Shown in pieces: positions 8,393-17,469 of a stretch of DNA of 64,000 nt. The position numbers and the translations under genes were made by a program. The stretch lies in assembly GCA_963805325.1 (NCBI GenBank), contig CAWDTS010000004.1, positions 310,001 to 374,000 on the forward strand. Direction: 5' to 3'. Every line of letters starts with the position of its first letter. Position 1 is the first letter of the stretch. The stretch comes from DASWJZ01 sp963805325. GTDB taxonomy: Bacteria > Pseudomonadota > Alphaproteobacteria > Rhizobiales > Afifellaceae. The notes beneath the pieces are model-generated. The model did no database searches. It was not told where the DNA came from and was given only the letters and a program-made list of their open reading frames with translations.

Positions 8393-8509
8393 GACCGCCT
8401 CCCAAGCAAGGTGGCGATGCTTAACAGGAGGTTACCCGAAGGCGCTCGATTCTTCCTATTAGGGTTTACCCGGGGTTCTTCGGCAGCGGAATCGGCCCAA
8501 GTCGCACGC

Positions 8510-8928
8510 TTAGCCGCTGGCCTCGCGCGTCGTGCGCTCGAATGTGTCGAGCTCGTCTTCGAGGTGCATCCAGAAGAGCTTTGAGGTCACGTAGGCCTGG
8601 CGGTCGGGGATGAGCCGGTCGGCCTCGTCGAAAAGGCCAGCGTGGATGTAGATTTCTCCGGGCAGGTCCTCGTGCTCATAGCTGATCGGCGTGCCGCAAT
8701 CGGCGCAGAATGTGCGCGTCACGTGCTGCGAGGAGCGACGCCGCTTCGGGCTTCCCTCGAAGACAACCTCGTCGCTCTTGAAACCCGCCCAAACGACCGC
8801 GGGCGCGCCGGTCTGGCGGCGGCAGTCCTTGCAGTGGCACCAGCTCACCTGGAACGGCTCGGCGCTCGCGGTGAAGCGGATCGCGCCGCACGAGCAGCGG
8901 CCGTGAAGGGCCGCGGCGGGTGCGTCGC

Positions 8929-8932
<4 letters not shown>
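8510..8932 (-). CDS. GFA (glutathione-dependent formaldehyde-activating) family zinc protein
   Basis: This is a 140-residue CENP-V/GFA domain protein. Three cysteine pairs are visible: CSCGAIRF near residue 13, CHCKDC near 33 and CADCGTPI near 75, the expected zinc ligands of the Mss4-like fold. Despite the family name many members do not act on formaldehyde, so the substrate is uncertain. The start is GTG at 8932, whose last two bases overlap the stop of ymdB (GTGA, four-base overlap), implying translational coupling. An upstream in-frame ATG at 9154 lies deep inside ymdB and is rejected. Confidence 0.9.
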
Positions 8933-9756
<824 letters not shown>

Positions 9757-9759
9757 CGT

Positions 9760-10332
9760 CTAGCGCTCCGCTTCGATCAGCGCGCGCTCAGTGGCGATCG
9801 CGGCAAGTGGAACGTCGTGCGGCTCAAGCGGAACGCGATCGACCTCCTGGCAGGCAAAGGCAATGCCGACGATACGCGGCTCTTTTCCCCGCGCACGAAG
9901 ATCGGCGATGGCGGAATCGTAGTGGCCGGCGCCGTAGCCGATGCGTCCGCCGCGTCGGTCGAAGGCGGCAAGCGGCGCGACGATGAAGTCGGGATCGAGC
10001 GTCGGCAGGCCGGCATGTGGATGGCGTGTGCCGAACACGCCAGGCTTGAGACAGTCCTCGCCGTCGAAGCGGCGGAAGAACATCCTGCGCTTCTCCACGA
10101 CGGGCATCGCGACCCGGCCGCCAGCATGCTTCACGCCGTCGATCAGGCCGCGCGGGTCGATCTCGTCGCGCATCGGCCAGAAGAGCGAGACCGTTTCGCC
10201 GGGGCGCAGCAGCGGTTTCAGCCGCTCCACCGCGCGTCTCGACGCCTCGTGCCGCTCTTCGTCCGTCATCGTTGCCCGGCGCGCCAACCCAAGCGCGCGC
10301 AGCTCACTCTTGCTGACGGTCGAATCGAGCAT
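9760..10332 (-). CDS. fthC: 5-formyltetrahydrofolate cyclo-ligase
   Basis: This 190-residue cytoplasmic enzyme converts 5-formyl-THF to 5,10-methenyl-THF using ATP. The N-terminal SELRALGLARR helix supplies the basic phosphate-binding residues, FWPMRDEID matches the substrate loop and GGRIGYGAGHYD near 128-139 is the conserved ATP/Mg signature. The start is ATG 10332. In proteobacteria this gene often sits just downstream of 6S RNA, as here, where the two are 28 bases apart and probably cotranscribed. Confidence 0.95.
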   Translation of the reverse strand: MLDSTVSKSELRALGLARRATMTDEERHEASRRAVERLKPLLRPGETVSLFWPMRDEIDPRGLIDGVKHAGGRVAMPVVEKRRMFFRRFDGEDCLKPGVFGTRHPHAGLPTLDPDFIVAPLAAFDRRGGRIGYGAGHYDSAIADLRARGKEPRIVGIAFACQEVDRVPLEPHDVPLAAIATERALIEAER

Positions 10333-10360
10333 TCCGGCTTAAGGCTCCTTGCACTTCGAC

Positions 10361-10507
10361 TTCTGGGGGACGCGGAAAGGACGCATGGCCGCGACGGCCG
10401 TTGGAGTTTCGATCCCGGGAACCTACTCGCGTAGGTGGGCGCCGTGTGTCCGAGCCCACGGGCCCGGTCAGGGACAGCTCCCTTAAGATCGATAAGGCCC
10501 CGAGAAT
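10361..10507 (-). ncRNA. ssrS: 6S RNA (SsrS)
   Basis: On the minus strand this intergenic stretch contains GGGAGCTGTCCCTGACC and GCGCCCACCTACG with TAGGTTCCCGGGATCGA, sequences I recognise from rhizobial 6S RNAs. Its two ends pair (TCTCGGGG with CCCCAGA, one bulge) and enclose a long imperfect double-stranded rod, the shape that mimics an open promoter and binds the housekeeping RNA polymerase. Location directly before 5-formyl-THF cyclo-ligase supports this. The ends are estimated from the pairing, giving about 147 bases. A TACAAA element lies a few bases before the 5' end. Confidence 0.8.
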
Positions 10508-10637
10508 TTGTACTCCTGACGCACCGCGCAGCCACGCGAATTCCCCATATAAGTTGCGCCGTCGTTCCCGGCAAACGAGATCGTCACCGGCGGAGCGAAC
10601 GGCGGGAACAGGCCGGAGGCGTGCGGTTTTTCGCCGA

Positions 10638-12416
10638 CTAAGACCGGGCCTTGGGCTTCACCGCGGCGCCACGCGGCGGATATTCGATCGAGTTGCGCAG
10701 CTCGCGAATCGTCTCGGGACGGAAGCGGGGAACCTGCATCTCGCCGTTTTCGCGCCGACGCTCCACGGTTTCCTCGGCCTCCTTCGTCTTTTGCGCTTCG
10801 AGGCCAGTGTCGCGCCCGAGATAGAGCGTCTGCGAGGGGAAGGCGAATCCGGTGCCGCTCTTTTCCACGATCTCCATGCAGCGCAGCAGCAGGTCCTCCT
10901 GGACCTCGAGGAATTCATGGTAGTCGCTCGCATGGACGTAGGCGAAGATCTCGATGTCGATCGAGTAGGCGGCCAGCGCCACGAGGCGGACGCGCGCCGG
11001 ATCCGGATCGACCTTCGGATGCGCATAAAGCATCGCGCGCAGCTCCTGGAGCAGATAACGGAACTGATCGGGGCTCGTTTCGTAGCGGAGGTTCAGGGTC
11101 GGATTGAACCAATAGCGGTCGCGCTGCGAGTAGTTTTCGATGTGCAGCGCGGAGAATTCGCCGTTCGGCACGGTCAGCACGGTGCGGTCGAGTGTGCGGA
11201 TGCGCGTCGAGCGGATGCCGATCTCCTCCACCGTGCCGAGCGAATCTCCGAAGCGGCAGAAGTCGCCGATCCGAACCGGCCGGTCGGCAATCAGCGTCAG
11301 GCTGCCGATCAGGTTCTCGAAGAGCTTCTGCGCACCAAGCGCAATGGCAAGGCCGCCGACGCCAAGCGCCGCCAGGCCGGTCGTGACGTCGAAGCCGAAG
11401 GCGTTAAGGCAAACGACGATGAAGACGACGGCGAGCACGCCCTTGACGGCGCGGCTCATGAAGCTGACGGCCGAATATGCGGCGAGCTTTCCGCGCCGCG
11501 ACATGCCGCTCAGCATGACCTCGGCGCCCGCGTCGGCGCTTCGCCACAGGAGCCAGGCAACCGCCAGAAGCCCGACCATCTGATTCAGGAACGTTGCGTA
11601 GTAGCGAACAACCACCGCAACGCCGACGGAGCGGATGGCGATGCCGAAGATGATCGCCGCAAGCAGCAGACGCACCGGCCCCGCGGAGGCGTTGACGAAG
11701 CGCGTCAGCGAAGACTCGCCGAAATAGCGCCGGGCGACGGCGATGAAGAGACCGCGCGCCGCCGTGAGGACCCAGGCCAGCCCGAAGCTCGCCACAACGA
11801 GCACGATGAGCGCCGCCCAGTGCGACAGGGGCGCTCCGAAGATCGTCGGTCCCTGCGGCATGCGCTCAAGCAGCGAGCCCCCCGAGTTCGACGAGGCGCG
11901 CGTCAGCGCCTCCACGTCGCGCAACGATTCGACGGAGATGACCCAGATCTGCTTTCCGTCCCGCTCCAGGTGGTGCGCGAGGAGCGGCTTCTCCTCGCCG
12001 TCGAGCATACCGAGCGTGCCGATGCGCTCGAGATCGGCGGGAAGCCCGTCGTCGGCCCGCCCGGTCAGCGATGTGGCGAGCTCCGCCACAGTCAGCACGC
12101 TGCCCGAACGGTCGAGAACGCGTTGCAGATGTTCCGCGAGCGTGGCCCCCGTAACGGCGTTCTGACCGATGCCGGCGCTCAGCCGGTCCACTTCGAGAAA
12201 GGGGACGGCGCGTTCGTAGTCGCCGGAGCTCAGGGCGCCGATCAGCCCGGAAACAAGACCCTGCGTGGTATCGCGGCCGAGCTGGTCCTTCTCCGCCGGT
12301 GGCGTGGTCTCCGTGCTGCCATTGGTCGCGGCGGGTGCCTGCGCAAGCGCGCCAGCCGGTAGGGCGACGCCAAGAAGCAGGCAGGCGAGGAAACGGAGGA
12401 TGAGGATCGCGCGCAT
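10638..12416 (-). CDS. MscS family mechanosensitive channel with long N-terminal region
   Basis: This 592-residue protein has a signal peptide (about 1-25, ending in ALAQ), an approximately 160-residue periplasmic domain with many charged residues, then four to five membrane helices between about 190 and 370. The last is the pore helix (LAALGVGGLAIALGAQ), followed by LFENLIGSLTLIADRPVRIGDF of the beta domain and a C-terminal alpha/beta domain to about 540. The family releases solutes upon hypo-osmotic stress; long members can also be ion- or ligand-gated. It is the first gene before the 6S/5-FCL unit, with about 130 bases between. Confidence 0.92.
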   Translation of the reverse strand: MRAILILRFLACLLLGVALPAGALAQAPAATNGSTETTPPAEKDQLGRDTTQGLVSGLIGALSSGDYERAVPFLEVDRLSAGIGQNAVTGATLAEHLQRVLDRSGSVLTVAELATSLTGRADDGLPADLERIGTLGMLDGEEKPLLAHHLERDGKQIWVISVESLRDVEALTRASSNSGGSLLERMPQGPTIFGAPLSHWAALIVLVVASFGLAWVLTAARGLFIAVARRYFGESSLTRFVNASAGPVRLLLAAIIFGIAIRSVGVAVVVRYYATFLNQMVGLLAVAWLLWRSADAGAEVMLSGMSRRGKLAAYSAVSFMSRAVKGVLAVVFIVVCLNAFGFDVTTGLAALGVGGLAIALGAQKLFENLIGSLTLIADRPVRIGDFCRFGDSLGTVEEIGIRSTRIRTLDRTVLTVPNGEFSALHIENYSQRDRYWFNPTLNLRYETSPDQFRYLLQELRAMLYAHPKVDPDPARVRLVALAAYSIDIEIFAYVHASDYHEFLEVQEDLLLRCMEIVEKSGTGFAFPSQTLYLGRDTGLEAQKTKEAEETVERRRENGEMQVPRFRPETIRELRNSIEYPPRGAAVKPKARS

Positions 12417-12584
12417 CTGACCTTGGGGACTGCAATTGAAGAGGGCAGGCTACACACTTCGGCTTTGTGGGCAAAATTCGGCCGGTGCGGCAGCAAGCGG
12501 GGTTGCGCCCCAACGCGGCCAAACATGATAGAAATCAAGGAAACCCGCTGTGCCTCAGGCAATGAAAGTCGGGGAGGGAACGAG

Positions 12585-14474
12585 ATGACCAGCCGTTATC
12601 ACGAAGTCTACGAAAGCTGGCGGCGCGATCCGCAGGGTTTTTGGGCCGATATCGCCGCCTCGGAAATCGACTGGATCAGGCCCTGGGACAAGCCGTTCGA
12701 CGCGAGCCTCGGCGTCTATGGGCGCTGGTTCCCGGGCGCGGAGTGCAACACCTGCTTCAACTGCGTCGACCGCCACGCTGCGAAGCGCCCGGATGCGCCG
12801 GCAATCATCTACGACAGCCCGATTACCGGCGCGAAGCGAACGATCAGCTATGGCGCGCTTCTGTCCGAAGTGCAGGCGCTTGCCGCCGTGCTTCGGGATC
12901 ACGGCGTGGAGAAGGGCGACCGCGTCATCCTCTATCTGCCGATGATCCCGGAAGCGGCGATCGCGATGCTCGCCTGCGCACGACTCGGCGCGGTGCATTC
13001 CGTCGTCTTCGGCGGCTTTGCCGCGCCGGAGCTTGCGACGCGCATAGACGACGCCAAGCCGAAGCTCATCGTCTCCGCGTCCTGCGGCATCGAGCCGGGG
13101 CGCATTGTCAAATACAAGCCGCTGCTCGACGCAGCGATCGGGCACGCGAAGCACAAGCCCGACGCCTGTCTCATCCTGCAGCGCGAACAGGAGCGCTGCG
13201 ATCTTATCGCCGGCCGCGATCACGATCTTGCCGAAGCGATGGAGAAGGCGCGCGGGCGTAGCGTCGAATGCGTGCCGCTCAAGGCGACCGACCCGCTCTA
13301 CATCCTCTACACCTCCGGCACGACTGGCCAGCCGAAGGGCGTGGTGCGCGACAATGGTGGCCACATGGTCGCGCTCAAGTGGTCGATGAAGGCGATCTAC
13401 GACATCGATCCGGGCGAGACCTACTGGGCGGCGTCCGACGTTGGCTGGGTCGTCGGCCACTCCTACATCGTCTACGCGCCGCTGCTGCATGGCTGCGCGA
13501 GCGTGCTCTACGAGGGAAAACCGGTCGGCACGCCGGATGCCGGCGCCTTCTGGCGCGTGATCTCGGAGCACAACGTCGCGGCGCTCTTCACCGCGCCGAC
13601 GGCGTTTCGCGCGATCCGCCGCGACGATCCGGACGGCGCCTTCATCAGGAAATACGACCTGTCGAAATTTCGCACGCTCTTCCTCGCGGGCGAGCGCGCC
13701 GATAGCGCGACGATCGAATGGGCGGAGCGCCATCTCGGTCGGCCGGTGATCGATCACTGGTGGCAGACGGAGACCGGCTGGTCGATCTGCGCCAATCCGG
13801 TCGGGCTCGGGCTGATGTCTGTCAAATACGGTTCGCCCGGCGTGCCGATGCCGGGCTACGACCTGCGCGTCCTCGACGATGCGGGCCACGAGGTTCCCCA
13901 AGGCACGCTCGGCAACATCGTGGTCAAGCTGCCACTCCCGCCGAGCGCGCTGCCGACGCTGTGGAATGCCGACCAGCGCTTCAGGGATTCGTACCTCGCC
14001 GAGTTCCCCGGCTACTACAAGACGGCGGACGCGGGCTACAAAGACGAAGACGGCTATGCCTTCGTGATGGCGCGCACCGACGACATCATCAATGTCGCCG
14101 GGCACAGGCTTTCCACCGGCGCGATGGAGGAAGTGCTCGCCGGCCATCCGGACGTGGCGGAATGCGCCGTCATCGGCGTTGCCGATCAGCTCAAAGGACA
14201 GGCGCCGTGCGGCTTTGTGGTGCTCAAGGCCGGTGCGACGCGCGAGGCGGCCGAGCTTCAGGCGGAGTGCGTCGCGCTGGTGCGCGAGGCGATCGGCCCA
14301 GTTGCCGCCTTCCGCATGGTGCACATCGTGGCGCGGCTGCCGAAGACCCGAAGCGGCAAGATCCTGCGCGCTACAATGCGCCAGATCGCGGACGGCGAGA
14401 CCCCGAAGGTTCCCGCGACGATCGACGACCCGGCGATCCTCGACGAGATCAGGGCGACGCTGTCGGCAGGATAG
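12585..14474 (+). CDS. prpE: Propionyl-CoA synthetase (acyl-CoA synthetase PrpE)
   Basis: This 629-residue adenylate-forming enzyme has the length typical of PrpE. It opens with the ACAS_N-type region SRYHEVYESWRRDP and FWADIA, shows the AMP-binding signature YTSGTTGQPKG near residues 242-252 and ends with the conserved TRSGKILR, whose lysine (about 592) catalyses adenylation. It would activate propionate, and more weakly acetate, to the CoA thioester. The ATG at 12585 has GGGGAGGG upstream and gives the right N-terminus; the longer frame begins inside the intergenic region. No methylcitrate cycle genes are beside it. Confidence 0.92.
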   Translation: MTSRYHEVYESWRRDPQGFWADIAASEIDWIRPWDKPFDASLGVYGRWFPGAECNTCFNCVDRHAAKRPDAPAIIYDSPITGAKRTISYGALLSEVQALAAVLRDHGVEKGDRVILYLPMIPEAAIAMLACARLGAVHSVVFGGFAAPELATRIDDAKPKLIVSASCGIEPGRIVKYKPLLDAAIGHAKHKPDACLILQREQERCDLIAGRDHDLAEAMEKARGRSVECVPLKATDPLYILYTSGTTGQPKGVVRDNGGHMVALKWSMKAIYDIDPGETYWAASDVGWVVGHSYIVYAPLLHGCASVLYEGKPVGTPDAGAFWRVISEHNVAALFTAPTAFRAIRRDDPDGAFIRKYDLSKFRTLFLAGERADSATIEWAERHLGRPVIDHWWQTETGWSICANPVGLGLMSVKYGSPGVPMPGYDLRVLDDAGHEVPQGTLGNIVVKLPLPPSALPTLWNADQRFRDSYLAEFPGYYKTADAGYKDEDGYAFVMARTDDIINVAGHRLSTGAMEEVLAGHPDVAECAVIGVADQLKGQAPCGFVVLKAGATREAAELQAECVALVREAIGPVAAFRMVHIVARLPKTRSGKILRATMRQIADGETPKVPATIDDPAILDEIRATLSAG

Positions 14475-14568
14475 CGGCCTGACCTGCGGCGCGTTGCGGC
14501 GGCGCTTGGCACGTTGGCGAGGCCGCGCAGGAAGATGCGTTAACTTTCACGGTAGCTTCAGGCTACAT

Positions 14569-14586
14569 TCGAACGAAGCCGTTCGA
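14569..14586. promoter_or_regulatory. Perfect dyad upstream of the AAA ATPase gene
   Basis: TCGAACG (14569-14575) and CGTTCGA (14580-14586) are exact inverted repeats separated by four bases. They lie 60 bases before the ATPase start, in the only non-coding gap. This could be an operator or a leader hairpin. Confidence 0.4.
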
Positions 14587-14645
14587 CCCTCATTAACTTG
14601 CATCTGCAACGACTCCGGCTCCCAAAGTTGACCGCGGAGCCTTTG

Positions 14646-16142
14646 ATGCTGATTGGCGACATCCTCGTTGCGCAGGGTCTTGTGACACAGGAGGATGTGG
14701 AGACGGCGCTCGAACGCCAGCGTGCCGAAGGTGGCATCCTCGGCGAGCATTTGATCGCCATGGGCAGGCTCGCCCCCGCCGATCTCGAGCGGGTCATGAA
14801 GAGTGCGCCGCCTTCGCCGAAGAGCATCGAAGAGACCGGACTCAGCGTCAACGACCTTCTGAACCTCCTCGCGAAGGCGATGTACAACGGCGCGGAGATG
14901 CCGTCCGTGATCGGCGGGATGGTCAAGCTGCCGGTGCGCGTCGTCAACCTCATCATGGAGCAGGCGAAAGAGCGCAAGATGATCGACATCTTGGGCGCCG
15001 CCGGCAATTCCGTCGCTTCTGAGCTCCGCTACGCGCTGACCGAGAAGGGCCGCCAGTGGGCCACCGAAGCGCAGGCGCAGAATCAGTATTTCGGACCGGC
15101 GCCGGTCCCGCTCGCGGCTTTCGTGGAGCGCATCCAGCGCCAGCGGATCACCAACGAGCGCGTCGACCGCGCAGCGATCGAGAAGGCCTTCGGCGATCTG
15201 ATCGTCGCGGACGAGTTCATCCACCGGATCGGGCCGGCGATCAATTCCGGCCGCTCGATCCTTCTCTACGGACCGCCGGGGAACGGGAAGACCTCGGTGT
15301 CCGCGCGGATCGGATCGCTCTTCAACGACACGATCTACATCCCCCATTGCTTCGAGGTCGAAGGGCAGATCATCAAGGTGTTCGATCCGGGCACCCACAA
15401 GCGCGTCGAGCGGAGCGGCGGCGACGGCCACAGCACGCTGCGGCGGCCGGACTTCGATCTTCGCTGGGTGCCGTGCAAACGGCCCTTCATCGTGACGGGC
15501 GGCGAGCTGACGCTTGAAATGCTCGACTTGAGCTTTAACGCGATGGCGAAGTTCTACGAAGCGCCGCTCCACATCAAGGCGCTCGGCGGCATCTTCACGA
15601 TCGACGATTTCGGGCGTCAGCTGGTCAGCCCAGAGGCGCTGCTCAACCGCTGGATCGTGCCGCTCGAAAGCCGCGTCGAATATCTGAAGCTGCACACCGG
15701 CAAGAGTTTCTCGCTGCCTTTCGACGAGCTCGTCGTGTTCTCGACCAACCTCGCGCCGCGCGACCTCATGGACCCGGCGTTCCTCCGCCGCATTCCCTAT
15801 AAGCTGGAGATCGGGGGGCCGACTCCGGACGAGTACCGGCAGATTTTCAAGCTCGTCGCGAAAGCCTTCGAGATGGAGGTGACGGACGAGATCGTCGATT
15901 TCGTGATTCACCATCTGCGGGTCGAGCACGATTTCCCGCTCGCCAGCTACCAGCCCAAATTCCTGATCGATCAGGTGCGCTCGGCCTGCAAGTTCGAGGG
16001 CATTCCGCCCGAGTTCCGGATGGATCTCGTGGCCACGGCGCTCGGCAACCTCTTCACCAAGGACACGCCCGGATATCAGGCGTCCGATGCGCGTGACGCG
16101 TCGAAGGCGGAGCAGCCACGCGCCCTTGACGCTGCCGCCTGA
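14646..16142 (+). CDS. AAA ATPase with MshEN/GspE-like N-terminal domain, function unknown
   Basis: This is a 498-residue protein. Residues 1-50 (GDILVAQGLVTQEDVETAL and LGEHLIAMGRLAPADLERVM) resemble the small N-terminal domain of type II secretion/type IV pilus ATPases, which in some proteins binds c-di-GMP. After a linker comes an AAA module with Walker A GPPGNGKT at 209-216, a Walker-B-like TIDDFG near 316 and FLRRIPYK, an arginine-finger or sensor region, near 380. It lacks the Asp/His boxes of PilT-type ATPases. I know similar proteins as conserved hypotheticals in Hyphomicrobiales. The ATG at 14646 was chosen because CGGAG precedes it and the domain starts there. No secretion genes surround it, so the partner is unknown. 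Confidence 0.8.
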   Translation: MLIGDILVAQGLVTQEDVETALERQRAEGGILGEHLIAMGRLAPADLERVMKSAPPSPKSIEETGLSVNDLLNLLAKAMYNGAEMPSVIGGMVKLPVRVVNLIMEQAKERKMIDILGAAGNSVASELRYALTEKGRQWATEAQAQNQYFGPAPVPLAAFVERIQRQRITNERVDRAAIEKAFGDLIVADEFIHRIGPAINSGRSILLYGPPGNGKTSVSARIGSLFNDTIYIPHCFEVEGQIIKVFDPGTHKRVERSGGDGHSTLRRPDFDLRWVPCKRPFIVTGGELTLEMLDLSFNAMAKFYEAPLHIKALGGIFTIDDFGRQLVSPEALLNRWIVPLESRVEYLKLHTGKSFSLPFDELVVFSTNLAPRDLMDPAFLRRIPYKLEIGGPTPDEYRQIFKLVAKAFEMEVTDEIVDFVIHHLRVEHDFPLASYQPKFLIDQVRSACKFEGIPPEFRMDLVATALGNLFTKDTPGYQASDARDASKAEQPRALDAAA

Positions 16143-16206
16143 TAGGCCTCCGACGGAGACTGCGAGGTGCGGCGCCTTCCAGCTTCGACGCGCCTCCGGC
16201 GGACAA

Positions 16207-16692
16207 TCAGGCGACCAGCGGCTTCAGACCGGGGTGGTTCCTAATGAAGCCGCTCTCCTCCGCCAATCCGTCCAGTCCCCAGACGTGGCCGGCATGCCTC
16301 ACGATCAGATAGACGAGGACGCCCGCATAGACGATGTGCTCGTCGAGCAGGAAGTTGTTGGTGTCGCTGATATAGGGGAAATCCATGTGCGCCGTCCAAT
16401 AGAGCAGCATCAGCGCGATTCCGAAGAGGGAGCTGACTTTGACCATCAGGCCGAAAAGCAACGACAGGCCGATCAGAAGATGCCCATAGCCCACCAGGAG
16501 CGACAGCGCCGGCGCGATGCCCGGCCCGGTGAAATGCGAATAGATGCCGTGGAAGGTCTTGGTGTGATCGAGGAAGCCGGCGACGCTCCAGCCCGGAACA
16601 AGGACTTGGTGCGACGCGGCGTAAAGGAAGGTCCAGGCCATCGACAGGCGGAAGAATACGATCAGGGCGCGCTCAGAGGTCGTGTCGTTCAT
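16207..16692 (-). CDS. DoxX family membrane protein
   Basis: This 161-residue protein has four predicted membrane helices and the DoxX/DoxD pattern: RLSMAWTFLYAASHQVL at the start, then LVGYGHLLIGLSLLFGL and an HMDFPYISDTNNFLLDEHIVY stretch bearing acidic and histidine residues before the last helix. DoxD relatives form part of thiosulfate-quinone oxidoreductase; most bacterial DoxX proteins have no proven function. I favour ATG 16692, which has GGAGA eight bases upstream, over ATG 16710. It stands alone, convergent with the AAA ATPase gene. Confidence 0.85.
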   Translation of the reverse strand: MNDTTSERALIVFFRLSMAWTFLYAASHQVLVPGWSVAGFLDHTKTFHGIYSHFTGPGIAPALSLLVGYGHLLIGLSLLFGLMVKVSSLFGIALMLLYWTAHMDFPYISDTNNFLLDEHIVYAGVLVYLIVRHAGHVWGLDGLAEESGFIRNHPGLKPLVA

Positions 16693-16870
16693 TGGTTTCT
16701 CCATCCCCATGCCTCGCCCGACGAGTAGGGCCGGAGGCAGGCGTGACGGTCGCCTTCGGTCAGCGCACGGAGCTTTGCGGCCCCGGCTCTCCGCTCAGGG
16801 GCGAGCGATGCGGCACGCTAGGGGCCGTGTCGGAGCCCGGCTTTGATTTCGCTCAAACCAAGCCGGCGCC

Positions 16871-17202
16871 TCAGCGGGCCGCACGCGAGCCAATGGCCGG
16901 CGCTTCAGCTGAGCCCGAATGCTGTTTGATGAGGGCGCGCCGGACGGACTGGCTGCCGACGTCGATGAAGAACAGGCCCATCTGCCCGCCTTGATGCCAT
17001 CTGACCTCGCACTCAAAAAGAGTGCCGTCGTTTCTTTCGAGGAGAAACAGGCGATCTGGCACATCGACGAAATGTCTCGTGTCGACCCGTGCGCCGTCGA
17101 GCGAGATGTCGCGGATGACGCAGGGTTCCGCCGGGCACCGCCGCTCCAGATGAGCTCGCCTTCGATGCTGACTTCGTAGCGGGCTTGCGAGCGTCGTTCC
17201 AC
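16871..17202 (-). pseudogene. PilZ-domain protein, frame broken by an apparent one-base deletion
   Basis: The N-terminal part ERRSQARYEVSIEGELIWS, from GTG 17202, is in one frame. The rest of the PilZ domain, from about 17140 on, is in another: CVIRDISLDGARVDTR, then DRLFLLERNDGTLFECEVRW and GQMGLFFIDVGS. The two join near 17138-17146 (W-S then R-C-P-A-E-P) if one base is restored. PilZ proteins bind c-di-GMP through an RxxxR and D/N-x-S-x-x-G pair; RRSQAR and DISLDG are present. If functional it would be a single-domain effector of about 110 residues. The large ORF shown across it (to 19060) is antisense noise upstream of the domain. Error or pseudogene cannot be distinguished here. Confidence 0.75.
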
Positions 17203-17469
17203 GAGCGGGGCCTTCGTGCGCGTCGGCGCTGTTGCAACAATCCGGATTGAGGGACCCTAGGCGAAAGCGGTTAGCGATCTGTTTCGCGCTTCGGGGTTGT
17301 GGCGCCGCTCGCACGGCGCTTTCGCGGCTGTTCGGCCGGCATTTCGCCGCGGTTTCCTCCGCTTGATCTGTGTCATGGGGCCTTAATGCAGCCCCGCTAA
17401 CGTCCTCGGGAGCGCCCCGAAAGCCGGTAGAAACGGCGTGTTTCGGCGGCGCATAGCGAGATTTGGCGC

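Noticed and set aside
10401..12362. 653-codon plus-strand ORF
   Set aside because: Antisense to the MscS channel gene and the 6S RNA. No domain is visible.
12555..14324. 589-codon minus-strand ORF
   Set aside because: Antisense to prpE, which has complete motifs. The ORF is a GC-rich shadow.
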